In this document: in pieces, positions 52,793 to 61,825 of the stretch
Layout: every line of letters begins with the position of its first letter
Numbering within the stretch: position 1 is the stretch's first letter
Assembly (NCBI RefSeq): GCF_032098525.1
Contig: NZ_CP134890.1
Coordinates: 2,914,001-2,978,000 of the forward strand
Origin: Flavobacterium sp. PMTSA4
Lineage (GTDB): Bacteria > Bacteroidota > Bacteroidia > Flavobacteriales > Flavobacteriaceae
Length of the DNA stretch: 64,000 bases
Direction: 5' to 3'
Translations under genes and position numbers: made by a program
The notes under the pieces: generated by a model
Databases searched by the model: none
What the model was told of the DNA's origin: nothing
The model's input: only the letters and a program-made list of their open reading frames with translations

Positions 52793-54135
52793 TGATTCTT
52801 TTAAGAAACAAATATATAAATTTAATTATCCTTCATGTTTTGATTGGGATTATCATTTTTGTATTTCCATTTTTGGCTAAAATTTATGGTTTTCTTTCAT
52901 TGTTAATTGGATTAATTATTGTTGTAACTACAAAGAATAGTAACAATCAAGTTTTAATGGTAGCTGCTTACATTGTGGGAAGTGAAGCGTTTTTGAGGAT
53001 GACAGGAGGAGCAATTTCATATGAGTTCTCAAAATACGCCATTATAATTTTTGTTGTTTTAGGTATGTATTTTTCTGGTTTTTCAAAGAATGCTATTCCA
53101 TATTGGATATATTTATTATTGTTGATTCCTGGAGTTATTCTTGCAACTGAAACATTAAACTTAACTACTGACATTAGGACAACAATTGCTTTCAATATTT
53201 CTGGACCTGTTTCTTTAGGGATTGCTTCAATCTACACTTATCAAAGGAATATTTCAATGGATGATTTTAATAATATTTTTTTATGTTGTGGATTGCCAAT
53301 TATATCAACTATAGCTTATTTAATTTTATACACACCAGATTTAAAAGAAGTATTAATAAATACAAGTTCAAATTTTTCGACTTCGGGTGGTTTTGGTCCC
53401 AATCAAGTTGCTACAATTTTAGGACTAGGGATGTTTATTTTTTTTTCAAGATTTCTTTTAGTTTCTAGGAGTAAACTAATATTTATAACTAATGTTATAG
53501 TATTTTTATTTATTACTTATAGAGGATTAATCACATTTTCAAGAGGAGGAATGATAACTGGTTTTATTATGATTATAATCCTGTTGTCAATGGTATATTT
53601 GAATACTAAGAAGAGAAGTAAAATAAAGATTAATTTTTTAATTCTTTTTTTGTCACTACTGCTAATTTCTGTATGGACTTTTACTTCATCAAGTACAGAT
53701 GGTCTTATAAATAAGAGATATGCAAATCAAGACGTAAAAGGTAGAGAAAAAGAAAGTCAACTTTCTGGAAGAGAGGAGATTTTGGGTCAAGAGTTAGATA
53801 TTTTTTTAGAAAACCCTTTTTTTGGTGTAGGTGTTGCTAAAAGTGTCGAAAAAAGAAGTGAAATAACAGGTTTAATAGTACTCTCTCACAATGAAATTTC
53901 AAGGACATTAGCTGATCATGGGTTTTTGGGTATACTAGCTTTGTTAATTTTATTTTTAACACCTATTTTTTTATTTTTAGGAAATAATCAGAATATGTTT
54001 GTATTTTGTTGTATTACCTTTTGGTTATTAACCATTAATCATGCTGCAATGAGGATTGCTGCGCCAGCTTTTATTTATTCATTATCATTGCTTAAAGTAC
54101 AAATTGTTGAAAAAAATTCTTTACATAGGGAATAA
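52792..54135 (+). CDS. O-antigen polymerase/ligase family membrane protein (Wzy/WaaL-like)
   Basis: 447 residues from the ATG at 52792, which overlaps the preceding stop (TAATG); an upstream TTG is less likely. About twelve hydrophobic segments and a large periplasmic loop near residues 310-370 containing LSGREEILGQELDIFLENPF, FGVGVAK and LSHNEISRTLADHGFLGILA, the RxxxL/HNxxxR pattern of the Wzy_C superfamily. It could be a polymerase for a repeat unit or the ligase that attaches glycan to lipid A core. Both readings are consistent with the locus. Confidence 0.82.
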   Translation: MILLRNKYINLIILHVLIGIIIFVFPFLAKIYGFLSLLIGLIIVVTTKNSNNQVLMVAAYIVGSEAFLRMTGGAISYEFSKYAIIIFVVLGMYFSGFSKNAIPYWIYLLLLIPGVILATETLNLTTDIRTTIAFNISGPVSLGIASIYTYQRNISMDDFNNIFLCCGLPIISTIAYLILYTPDLKEVLINTSSNFSTSGGFGPNQVATILGLGMFIFFSRFLLVSRSKLIFITNVIVFLFITYRGLITFSRGGMITGFIMIIILLSMVYLNTKKRSKIKINFLILFLSLLLISVWTFTSSSTDGLINKRYANQDVKGREKESQLSGREEILGQELDIFLENPFFGVGVAKSVEKRSEITGLIVLSHNEISRTLADHGFLGILALLILFLTPIFLFLGNNQNMFVFCCITFWLLTINHAAMRIAAPAFIYSLSLLKVQIVEKNSLHRE

Positions 54136-55114
54136 ACTTTCTAAACATGGTAATACAGCCACTTCAATAGAAACATTAGGAGAGTTTCTGGAAAAAGAAG
54201 GTTATGTTTTATATTATGCATCATCCAAAAAAGTAAAGGTTTTTAGGATGCTGGATATGATTTACAAAACTTTTAAACATGCTTCAAAGGTTGACTATGT
54301 ATTAATTGATACTTACAGTACTTATAATTTTTGGTTTGCTTTTATTATTTCACAATTATGTAGAGTATTAGGAGTGAAATACATTTCTAAATTACACGGT
54401 GGTGATTTGCCAAATAGACTCAAAAAAAGCACATTTTTTTGTAATCTAATTTTCAATAATTCTTATGCAAATGTTGCGCCATCAGCTTATCTTTTTAATA
54501 GATTCAATGATTATAAATACATAGTAAAATATATTCCAAATACTATAGAGATTGATAAGTATAATTTTTTAGAACGAAGTTTTGATTATCCAAGATTACT
54601 TTGGGTTCGTTCATTTTCAACAATTTACAATCCGATTTTAGCAGTTAAAACTTTTATGGAATTAAAAGTAATATATCCTAATGCTGAACTTTGTATGGTT
54701 GGTCCTAAAAAAGATGAGAGTTACGAACAAACCATAGAATTTGCAAAAAAAAATAATGTAGAAATATTATTTACTGGTAGATTATCAAAAAAGAGTTGGA
54801 TAAAATTATCAAAAAAATATAACATATTTATTAATACAACCCATTTCGATAATACACCTATAAGTGTTATTGAAGCCATGGCTTTGGGTTTGCCAGTTGT
54901 TTCTACTAATGTTGGCGGAATTCCTTATTTATTAGAGCATGATAAAAATGCTTTACTTGTAGATGATAATGATTTGGAGGCAATGGTAAATGAAATTAAA
55001 CGATTATTTAATGAACCTGATTTGCCGCTTAAATTAACACATAATGCTAAGAACTTAATATCCGAATTCGACTGGGAAATAGTCAAAAACCAATGGAAGG
55101 AATTGCTTCAATAA
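54107..55114 (+). CDS. Glycosyltransferase family 4
   Basis: 335 residues from a TTG at 54107, chosen because KKILYIGNKLSKHGNTATSI is the usual N-terminus; a frame extension back to 54056 would run deep into the previous gene. C-terminal motifs are RLLWVRSFSTIYNPILAVKT, CMVGPKKDES and INTTHFDNTPISVIEAMALG with the EX7E pattern. It overlaps the end of the membrane protein gene by 29 bases. The family call is firm, specificity unknown. Confidence 0.85.
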   Translation: MKKILYIGNKLSKHGNTATSIETLGEFLEKEGYVLYYASSKKVKVFRMLDMIYKTFKHASKVDYVLIDTYSTYNFWFAFIISQLCRVLGVKYISKLHGGDLPNRLKKSTFFCNLIFNNSYANVAPSAYLFNRFNDYKYIVKYIPNTIEIDKYNFLERSFDYPRLLWVRSFSTIYNPILAVKTFMELKVIYPNAELCMVGPKKDESYEQTIEFAKKNNVEILFTGRLSKKSWIKLSKKYNIFINTTHFDNTPISVIEAMALGLPVVSTNVGGIPYLLEHDKNALLVDDNDLEAMVNEIKRLFNEPDLPLKLTHNAKNLISEFDWEIVKNQWKELLQ

Positions 55115-55159
55115 TCGATATATTTTTTTAACTTGCGACTTCAATTTTTTTATTAAAAA

Positions 55160-56551
55160 ATGAATAAATATAAAGATATACACTTTGAAGTTTCAGAACG
55201 AAAAATTCTTTTGAGGATTTTTGATGTAATTTCAGTTTTTGTTTCTTTATATACTGTTGGAATTATTTTTAATTTTGATTATTTCAATATTTCTGCAACA
55301 AATTATTATTGGACTATTGTTTTAGGGATATATTTACTGTTCTTAGGTTCAGTATTTGAAATGTACAATCTACAGGTTGCAAGCAATCAGTTTCAAGTGC
55401 TGAAAAGTATAATTCTTACCACATCTACAACCGTTTTATTATATTTATTAACACCATTTTATACTCCTTTTTTACCTACTAATCGTATTCAGATTGTAAT
55501 GTTCTTTCTGGCTATTTTTGCTGGTTTGTTTATCTGGAGAATGTTGTATGTTCGATTTTTTGCATCTAATCGATTTGTGAAAAAGGTAATTTTGGTTTGT
55601 GATCAAGACCAAGTAGAAGAACTTGTAAATGGACTCGAAAGTGTTGATCCACATTATAGAGTTTTAGGATTTGTAAACTCAGATAGTAAATCTGAAAAAA
55701 TAGAAAATCCATATATCAAAAATATAGCTATTGACAAACTCAAAAAATTTGTTTTAAAATATTCTATTTCAGAAGTGGTAGTGGCTTCACAAAAAACAGA
55801 TGGAATTACTGTTGAGCTTTATAATCAATTAATTAGTATACTCGAAAATGGATTTATAATTAGAGAATATACACAAGTATATGAAAGTATTACTCAGCGT
55901 ATTCCCGTTCAATATGTTTCAAGAGATTTTTACAGATATTTCCCTTTTAGTAGGAGTAATCAAAATCATTTGTATTTATTAATTGTTCGTTTTTTGGAAA
56001 TCATCATTTCAGTAATTGGATTGTCTATTGGTTTAATTTTAACGCCTCTGATACTAGTTGGGAATTTAATTTGGAACAGAGGCAAACTTTTTTATAAACA
56101 AGAAAGAGTCGGCAAAAACGGAGAAGTTTTTAACATTGTGAAATTTAGAACAATGATAAAAAACGCCGAAAAAGAAGGAGCTGTTTTTGCCACTGTAAAT
56201 GATAGTAGAATTACTCCTTTTGGAAAAATACTCAGAAAATCAAGAATTGATGAATTTCCTCAATTTATAAATATTTTAAAAGGCGATATGGCAGTTATTG
56301 GTCCAAGACCTGAACGACCAGTATTTGTTAAAGAAATTGCCGAAAGAATGCCTTTTTATGAAACCCGCCATGTTATTAAACCAGGATTGACTGGTTGGGC
56401 ACAAGTTAATTATTCTTATGGCGCGACCATTGACGACAGTTTAATTAAACTTCAATATGATTTATATTATATCAAGCACCGAAGTTTGTTTCTTGATATT
56501 AATATCATTTTTAAAACTTTAAGCACGGTTCTTTTTTATCGTGGTCAATAA
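55160..56551 (+). CDS. WcaJ/WbaP-type undecaprenyl-phosphate sugar phosphotransferase
   Basis: 463-residue polyisoprenyl-phosphate hexose-1-phosphate transferase. Four N-terminal hydrophobic segments (about 15-130), a soluble CoA-binding-like domain, another membrane segment near 275-295 and the catalytic domain with YKQERVGKNGEVFNIVKFRT, SRIDEFPQFINILKGDM and VIGPRPERP. Long enzymes of this kind usually start with glucose- or galactose-1-phosphate. It is the second initiating enzyme in the locus and its last gene; its 3' end overlaps the convergent DUF4105 gene by 33 bases. Confidence 0.88.
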   Translation: MNKYKDIHFEVSERKILLRIFDVISVFVSLYTVGIIFNFDYFNISATNYYWTIVLGIYLLFLGSVFEMYNLQVASNQFQVLKSIILTTSTTVLLYLLTPFYTPFLPTNRIQIVMFFLAIFAGLFIWRMLYVRFFASNRFVKKVILVCDQDQVEELVNGLESVDPHYRVLGFVNSDSKSEKIENPYIKNIAIDKLKKFVLKYSISEVVVASQKTDGITVELYNQLISILENGFIIREYTQVYESITQRIPVQYVSRDFYRYFPFSRSNQNHLYLLIVRFLEIIISVIGLSIGLILTPLILVGNLIWNRGKLFYKQERVGKNGEVFNIVKFRTMIKNAEKEGAVFATVNDSRITPFGKILRKSRIDEFPQFINILKGDMAVIGPRPERPVFVKEIAERMPFYETRHVIKPGLTGWAQVNYSYGATIDDSLIKLQYDLYYIKHRSLFLDINIIFKTLSTVLFYRGQ

Positions 56552-57649
56552 TTGAATTGGATTTCTTCCATTCAGTTTTATCAAAACATACACATTCGTT
56601 ACAATAAAAGGCAATATAATCACTAAATGTGGTTTGTTGAGCATTACTATGCAGTAGATTAAAAGAAGGACTAAAGATGTAAGTGTTATTTTCTTCAAAG
56701 ACGATTCTTTTAAAAACGGCAAAAGAATAAATAATGGATTGAAAAGTAAGGCATTATAATTCCAAAGAACTTCTTGATGTTCTGAATACAATCCAATTAA
56801 GCATAGCATTAAACCTAATATTCCTGAGAAAAACAAATAGGTTTTAAATACAATTTTTGAGTTTAAAATCAGGATAATTAGCAAGCCAAGAATAATTACA
56901 TAAATACTGTTTAAAAAAGAAAATTCATGATTTATATTTTCACCAGTAACGATTATATTTTTTGAAGCTACAACAGATTTACCATCAACTTTTGCTTTAT
57001 CAATACTGTTTAAAAGCTCTACAGGTAAAAATAACTTTTCTGCATCTTTGTCTGTTTTTGCACCAAAAACTATATTAATTCCAAGTTTGTACCAAAAATA
57101 GTTGTCAAAATAAGGATAAAGTAAAGTTCGATAACTAATGGATTTATCATCAACTTTTTCAAATTTTATTTCCTTATATATTTCGTTTAATTTATTGGCA
57201 ACCATTGTGGTGCAGTTTCTGTCAATAAATTTATAAGTATAATATTTCTCAGTGGAGAATAAATTGGCATTTAGAGAATCAAAAAGCTGTTGTTTTTTTG
57301 ATAAAGGTAAAATCAGCACTTGTTCAACAACTTCTCTTTTATCCATTTGATATTCAAGAATGAAATCATCAAAAGAAGTTACATTCATAAAATATTGCAA
57401 ATCACCTTTGACAAATTTGATGTAAAAATTTTCAGTTCTAAAATCAAACATTCCATAGTTATACACTATATCTAATTGATTGTTGTCATCTTTTATTCGC
57501 AAAGCGGTATGACCAAAAGTGGAATACAATTCTTCACCACGACCACAAGTTAAAAGGCTTATTTGGGTACTTTCAGAAAGTTGAGGGTTTTGTGAAAACG
57601 AAGAGAATGAAAATAGTATGAAAAAAGCAAGAAGTAATTTTTTTGCCAT
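56519..57649 (-). CDS. DUF4105 (Lnb N-terminal-like) membrane protein
   Basis: 376 residues. An N-terminal signal peptide (about 1-20, LLLAFFILFSFSSFSQ) precedes a periplasmic DUF4105/Lnb N-terminal domain with LLTCGRGEELYSTFGHTALR, YNYGMFDF and FIDRNCTTMVANKL. The conserved Cys and His suggest a papain-like or thiol-hydrolase fold. The C-terminal third has four or five membrane helices. It is followed, in the same direction, by nothing until the convergent locus end and lies eight bases downstream of the PorV-type gene. Function unknown. Confidence 0.8.
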   Translation of the reverse strand: MAKKLLLAFFILFSFSSFSQNPQLSESTQISLLTCGRGEELYSTFGHTALRIKDDNNQLDIVYNYGMFDFRTENFYIKFVKGDLQYFMNVTSFDDFILEYQMDKREVVEQVLILPLSKKQQLFDSLNANLFSTEKYYTYKFIDRNCTTMVANKLNEIYKEIKFEKVDDKSISYRTLLYPYFDNYFWYKLGINIVFGAKTDKDAEKLFLPVELLNSIDKAKVDGKSVVASKNIIVTGENINHEFSFLNSIYVIILGLLIILILNSKIVFKTYLFFSGILGLMLCLIGLYSEHQEVLWNYNALLFNPLFILLPFLKESSLKKITLTSLVLLLIYCIVMLNKPHLVIILPFIVTNVYVLIKLNGRNPIQLLTTIKKNRA

Positions 57650-57656
57650 AATTATT

Positions 57657-58751
57657 TTATCTAAAAATACTTAAATCAACTTTTACTGAAAAGATATTAG
57701 AATATAAAGCTGCACTTTGATCACCTAAATCAGTGAGTGCATAATCTACCTGAATGCCTTTGTATTTAAATCCTAATCCAATATTGGGTTGAAAGTTTAC
57801 TTTCGTTGAACCATCGATTTGTTCTACATTTTGAAAATTTCCAACTCCTGCACGAAGGAAAACTAATTCGGTATATCCAAACTCAAAACCAACCGCAGGA
57901 TCAATACTTACTGCATCGGAAGCAAAAATATCATTAGTTCTTGCGAATTGCATGTTGAGGTTTACTGCTGCTAAAAGTGTGTAATCGTAATGAAATTCAA
58001 ACTTTTTAGCAATTCCTAATTGAGCTTTTGGAGCAGTAATTTCAGTACTTTCGGGAACTTCTTGGTTTTGTCCTGCAACAGCATCTTTGATTTCATTGTA
58101 TTTATCTTCGTCGATGTTCCAAATATTATAGGTTGTAGTAATGTCGCGAACCATTACACCAAATTTCCAGTCGTTCTTTTCATACTGCAATCCTGCATCA
58201 AAACCAAAACCCCAAGAGCTGGCAAATTCTCCAATAATTCTACGAATAACTTTGGCATTTACTCCATAGGTGATTTCTTTTAACTGAGATTTTCGAGCGT
58301 AGGAGAAAGTTAAACCATAATCGGCAGTTGAAAAAAGAGAAATTCTGTTGTAATCAATGTTTCCTTGACTGTCTATAAGTTGCGTGGTGTTTAAAATATC
58401 GTCAACACCAAAACGAATTAATGAAATTCCCCAAGCGCTTCGGTCGTCAATTTTCTTGGCGTAAGCTGCATAATCGTATTGAGCAATATTGGCAAAGTAA
58501 CTAGCATGCATCAAAGCTGCTTCAGAATCTTCGATACGAAACAATCCAGCCGGATTCCAATATCCTGAATTTACATCGCCAGTTGAAGCAGTAACTGCAT
58601 TTGACATTCCCAGCGCAGCAGCATCAACACCAATGTTCATAAATTCATTAGAATACTTTCTAACAGATTGAGCATGAGTGAAAATGCTAAAGAAGAATAG
58701 CAAAAAAGGAAGTGTTTTTTTCAATGCAATTTTAGTTTTTACAAATATCAT
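57657..58751 (-). CDS. PorV/PorQ-family outer-membrane beta-barrel protein
   Basis: 364 residues if started at the ATG at 58751, which gives a clean signal peptide (TLPFLLFFFSIFTHA, cleaved before QSVRKYS). An in-frame ATG at 58790 adds 13 residues. The mature N-terminus YSNEFMNIGVDAAALGMSNA and the NSGYWNPAGL segment are hallmarks of the PorV/PorQ family (FadL-like 14-strand barrels) linked to the type IX secretion system. Alternating strands fill the remainder, ending in an aromatic-rich strand. It probably acts as a type IX accessory barrel (PorV2-like), but direct function is not known. Confidence 0.8.
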   Translation of the reverse strand: MIFVKTKIALKKTLPFLLFFFSIFTHAQSVRKYSNEFMNIGVDAAALGMSNAVTASTGDVNSGYWNPAGLFRIEDSEAALMHASYFANIAQYDYAAYAKKIDDRSAWGISLIRFGVDDILNTTQLIDSQGNIDYNRISLFSTADYGLTFSYARKSQLKEITYGVNAKVIRRIIGEFASSWGFGFDAGLQYEKNDWKFGVMVRDITTTYNIWNIDEDKYNEIKDAVAGQNQEVPESTEITAPKAQLGIAKKFEFHYDYTLLAAVNLNMQFARTNDIFASDAVSIDPAVGFEFGYTELVFLRAGVGNFQNVEQIDGSTKVNFQPNIGLGFKYKGIQVDYALTDLGDQSAALYSNIFSVKVDLSIFR

Positions 58752-58797
58752 ATAAAAATCTCTAATATAAAACGCAGAAACGGTAAACATATTGTAT

Positions 58798-58805
58798 TAA
58801 ATTTG
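58798..58805 (+). promoter_or_regulatory. Candidate -7 element for pssA
   Basis: TAAATTTG matches TAnnTTTG exactly, 32 bases before the pssA ATG, in the short divergent gap with the PorV-type gene. No good TTG lies at -33, so support is modest. Confidence 0.3.
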
Positions 58806-58837
58806 TAAAACTTTTTAAAAATAAATACCAATAAAAT

Positions 58838-59551
58838 ATGAATATCAAAGCGCAGATTCCCAATATGTTTACGATGCTTAATTTGTTTAGTGGTTGCGTT
58901 GCTTTGGTTTTTGTAGCAGATTTTAACTTCGAGTTAGCATTCTACTTTGTTTGTTTGGGTATTTTCTTTGATTTTTTTGATGGTTTTTTTGCGCGTAAAT
59001 TCAATGTTGCTGGTCCGTTAGGCGTTCAACTGGATTCGCTTGCGGATATGGTTACAAGCGGAGTCGTTCCTGGTTTTGTGATGTTTCAGTTAATGCGTGA
59101 TAATGATTCTTTTGGAGCAATGAGTTTGTTTCCTTATTTAGGATTCATTATAACACTCGGCGCTTGTTATCGTTTGGCAAAATTCAATATTGATACGCGT
59201 CAATCGGATAGTTTTATAGGATTGCCAACTCCAGCAAATGCTTTGTTTTTTACAAGTTTGCCTCTAGTTAATGCCTCATTTTTTGATGATAATTTTAACG
59301 GAGTAATTTATAATAATTGGGTTTTAGTTGGACTTTGTTTTTTAAGTGCTTATGTAATGAACGCTGAAATTCCGTTATTCTCTTTGAAAATTAAGAACTT
59401 CAGCTTTGCTAAATACAAACTTCAAATTTTCTTCTTGTTACTATCTATAGTATTGCTTTTGATTTTCCAAGTTCTTGCTGTTCCGATGATAATAGTTATC
59501 TACGTTTTGTTATCGGTTTTAAACAATTTCTTCACAAAAAAAAGCGTTTAA
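58838..59551 (+). CDS. pssA: CDP-diacylglycerol--serine O-phosphatidyltransferase
   Basis: 237-residue membrane enzyme of the CDP-alcohol phosphatidyltransferase family. The active-site signature is DGFFARKFNVAGPLGVQLDS followed by LADM, i.e. DGxxAR...G...D...D. Hydrophobic segments before and after give about eight helices. It makes phosphatidylserine, precursor of phosphatidylethanolamine, at the inner membrane. Divergent from the PorV-type gene; GH25 follows after 12 bases. Confidence 0.9.
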   Translation: MNIKAQIPNMFTMLNLFSGCVALVFVADFNFELAFYFVCLGIFFDFFDGFFARKFNVAGPLGVQLDSLADMVTSGVVPGFVMFQLMRDNDSFGAMSLFPYLGFIITLGACYRLAKFNIDTRQSDSFIGLPTPANALFFTSLPLVNASFFDDNFNGVIYNNWVLVGLCFLSAYVMNAEIPLFSLKIKNFSFAKYKLQIFFLLLSIVLLLIFQVLAVPMIIVIYVLLSVLNNFFTKKSV

Positions 59552-59563
59552 TTTTTTAATTCA

Positions 59564-60409
59564 ATGGCAAAAGCGTATACCAAAAAGCCATCGTTCAGAC
59601 GTAAAAACGCTGTTAGAAAAAAAGCAAAGTTTCCATTCGTTAGAGCAATTTTGGCGTTACTTTTATTTCTGTTATCGCTGTTTGCTTATCATTATCGCGA
59701 TGCTATTTCTTTTTATATTCATTCAAAAAGAGATTCAGGTTCAACCATTGATAAAGTTGCCCAAGCCAGAATTCATCAGGTATTGAAAAAACATGATGAT
59801 AAAACTTTTGGATTTGATGTATCCGAGTATCAAGGAGAAATTGACTGGGAAGTAATTGATTCAGTAGAGCATAAATTTCCCTTGCATTTTGTTTTTATCA
59901 GAGCAACAGCTGGGAAAAACAAAGTAGATTCACGTTTTAAAACCAATTGGAAAGCCACCAAAAAGCATCATCTGATTCGCGGTGCTTATCATTATTATAG
60001 ACCGAACGAAAACTCTGTTGAGCAAGCCGATAATTTCATTAAAACGGTAGTATTGCAAAAAGGTGATTTGCCACCAATTTTGGATATTGAGCAAATGCCC
60101 GAAAGTCAATCTATTGCAAAATTAAAAATTGGTTTGAAGCGTTGGTTGGATAGAGTAGAAGCGCATTATAAAATTAAGCCTATAATATATTCTGGTGAGC
60201 GTTACTATACCGATTTTTTGAGAGATGAATTTTCAGAATACTCGTTTTGGATTGCCAATTATAATTTCTTTGAAGAAAATATAAAAGATGATTGGCTATT
60301 TTGGCAATTCACCGAGAAAGCAGTAGTGGAAGGAATTAACGAAAATGTTGATTTGAATATTTTTAACGGAACGCCAATAATGCTCAAGCAGTTTACCAAA
60401 TCGAAGTAG
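59564..60409 (+). CDS. Glycoside hydrolase family 25 lysozyme-like protein
   Basis: 281 residues. A basic N-terminus is followed by one membrane helix (about 25-42, FVRAILALLLFLLSLFAYHY), so the enzyme is probably anchored with its domain in the periplasm. The GH25 domain starts FGFDVSEYQGEIDWEVIDS, has FVFIRATAG, and the catalytic pair lies in PPILDIEQMP. It would cleave the MurNAc-GlcNAc bond in peptidoglycan. The end abuts the convergent DUF5808-like gene with no gap. Confidence 0.88.
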   Translation: MAKAYTKKPSFRRKNAVRKKAKFPFVRAILALLLFLLSLFAYHYRDAISFYIHSKRDSGSTIDKVAQARIHQVLKKHDDKTFGFDVSEYQGEIDWEVIDSVEHKFPLHFVFIRATAGKNKVDSRFKTNWKATKKHHLIRGAYHYYRPNENSVEQADNFIKTVVLQKGDLPPILDIEQMPESQSIAKLKIGLKRWLDRVEAHYKIKPIIYSGERYYTDFLRDEFSEYSFWIANYNFFEENIKDDWLFWQFTEKAVVEGINENVDLNIFNGTPIMLKQFTKSK

Positions 60410-60637
60410 TTATTTTTTGAAGTTGGTTATCATATATACTACAAATCCAAAGAACAAAAACATCCCGATTAAATAGAAATATGTTTTACCGTGAGCAAAA
60501 TTAAAAGTGATTCCAAAAGCAGGATTTCTTTTTTCAACAATGATTCTTTGGTCTTCTTTGTTGTAATAAAACAATCCTAATTTCCAATTTTTAGCATCCT
60601 TTCGCCAAAGTTCTTCTTGTTGATAATTGGTAGCCAT
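60410..60637 (-). CDS. DUF5808-like small membrane protein
   Basis: 75 residues. A hydrophilic N-terminal part contains NWKLGLFYYNKEDQRIIVEK and NPAFGITFNFAHGK, the pattern of DUF5808, followed by one C-terminal membrane helix (YFYLIGMFLFFGFVVYMI). Function unknown. It lies two bases downstream of lptB in the same direction, so it is probably co-transcribed. Confidence 0.75.
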   Translation of the reverse strand: MATNYQQEELWRKDAKNWKLGLFYYNKEDQRIIVEKRNPAFGITFNFAHGKTYFYLIGMFLFFGFVVYMITNFKK

Positions 60638-60639
60638 TT

Positions 60640-61380
60640 CTAAAATTCCAATTTCTTTTTTCGAAGTTCAAAGTTTTGACCTAGATATACTCTACGAACC
60701 ATTTCATCCTCTACCAATTCTTCTGGAACACCGGCTTTTAAAATTCCACCTTCAAACATCAAGTAAGTTTTATCAGTAATGGCAAGCGTTTCCTGAACAT
60801 TGTGGTCGGTAATCAGGATTCCGATGTTTTTATTTTTTAATTGGGCTACAATGCGCTGAATGTCTTCTACTGCTACTGGGTCAACACCAGCAAAAGGCTC
60901 ATCCAATAGAATAAATTTTGGGTCAGTTGCTAAAGCACGAGCAATTTCGGTTCTTCTTCGTTCACCACCCGAAAGCAAATCACCACGATTGGTTCGAATA
61001 TGTTCTAAACTGAATTCGGCAATTAAACTTTCCATTTTAGCAATTTGTTCTTCTTTTGAAAGCTTGGTTAACTGCAAAACACTTAATATGTTGTCTTCAA
61101 TACTTAATTTTCTAAAAACAGAAGCTTCTTGTGCCAAATACCCGATTCCGTATTGTGCACGTTTGTACATCGGAAAATCAGTAATGTTCATATCGTCTAG
61201 ATAAATATTTCCCGAATTTGGCTTAACCAAACCTACAATCATGTAGAACGAAGTAGTTTTTCCGGCACCATTCGGGCCAAGTAAACCTACGATTTCGCCT
61301 TGATTTACTTCGACAGAAATACCTTTTACAACACTTCTTTTTTTATAGGTTTTTACCAGATTTTCAGCTCTTAACTTCAT
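60640..61380 (-). CDS. lptB: Lipopolysaccharide export ABC ATPase
   Basis: 246 residues. Walker A is GPNGAGKT (35-42), the Q-loop region has YLAQEASVFRKLS, signature LLSGGERRRTEIARAL, Walker B FILLDEPFAGVDP and H-loop ILITDHNVQETL. YLAQEASVFRKL and GGERRR are diagnostic of LptB, the motor that drives LPS from the inner membrane to the cell surface with LptFG and LptC. Length is normal. The 94 bases upstream separate it from the AhpD-like gene. Confidence 0.92.
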   Translation of the reverse strand: MKLRAENLVKTYKKRSVVKGISVEVNQGEIVGLLGPNGAGKTTSFYMIVGLVKPNSGNIYLDDMNITDFPMYKRAQYGIGYLAQEASVFRKLSIEDNILSVLQLTKLSKEEQIAKMESLIAEFSLEHIRTNRGDLLSGGERRRTEIARALATDPKFILLDEPFAGVDPVAVEDIQRIVAQLKNKNIGILITDHNVQETLAITDKTYLMFEGGILKAGVPEELVEDEMVRRVYLGQNFELRKKKLEF

Positions 61381-61474
61381 ATTAGACTATTGATATTTGA
61401 ACAAATTAACGAATAAACGAACAACCAAATACTTCTTTTAACAATTATTTGTTTTAGCTTATGCTCAGTTCGGC

Positions 61475-61825
61475 TTAAGGCCTCGAGTCTTCCAACGCTT
61501 CCCAAAACTCGTAAGCTCTTCTTAAATGAGGAATAACGATGGTTCCACCAACTAGAGTTGCAATTCCCATTGCTTCCATCATTTCCTCGCGTGTGATACC
61601 TTCTTTATAACTTGTTTCTAAGTGGTATTTAATACAATCATCGCAACGCAAAACAGCCGAAGCTACTAATCCTAAAAGTTCTTTGGTTTTAACATCCAAA
61701 GCGCCTTCAGCGTAGGCATTCGTATCCAGATTGAAAATCCTTTTGATAACCAAATTGTTATCTGCTAATAATTTATCATTCATCTTAGAACGATAATCAT
61801 TGAACTCTTTTACTAAATCAGCCAT
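61475..61825 (-). CDS. Carboxymuconolactone decarboxylase / AhpD-like protein
   Basis: 116 residues. The central motif VLRCDDCIKYHLETSYKEG has the CxxC pair and the following His of AhpD-like thiol-disulfide proteins; MMEAMGIATLVGGT completes the fold. Members act as peroxidase partners or decarboxylases. It overlaps tatC by eight bases, so both belong to one operon with the sugar-phosphate isomerase. Catalytic role not determined. Confidence 0.85.
   Translation of the reverse strand: MADLVKEFNDYRSKMNDKLLADNNLVIKRIFNLDTNAYAEGALDVKTKELLGLVASAVLRCDDCIKYHLETSYKEGITREEMMEAMGIATLVGGTIVIPHLRRAYEFWEALEDSRP

Noticed and set aside
52792..54135. Firm naming of this protein as WaaL ligase or as Wzy polymerase
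   Set aside because: Both belong to the same superfamily and the motifs seen do not separate them; a specific symbol would overstate the evidence.
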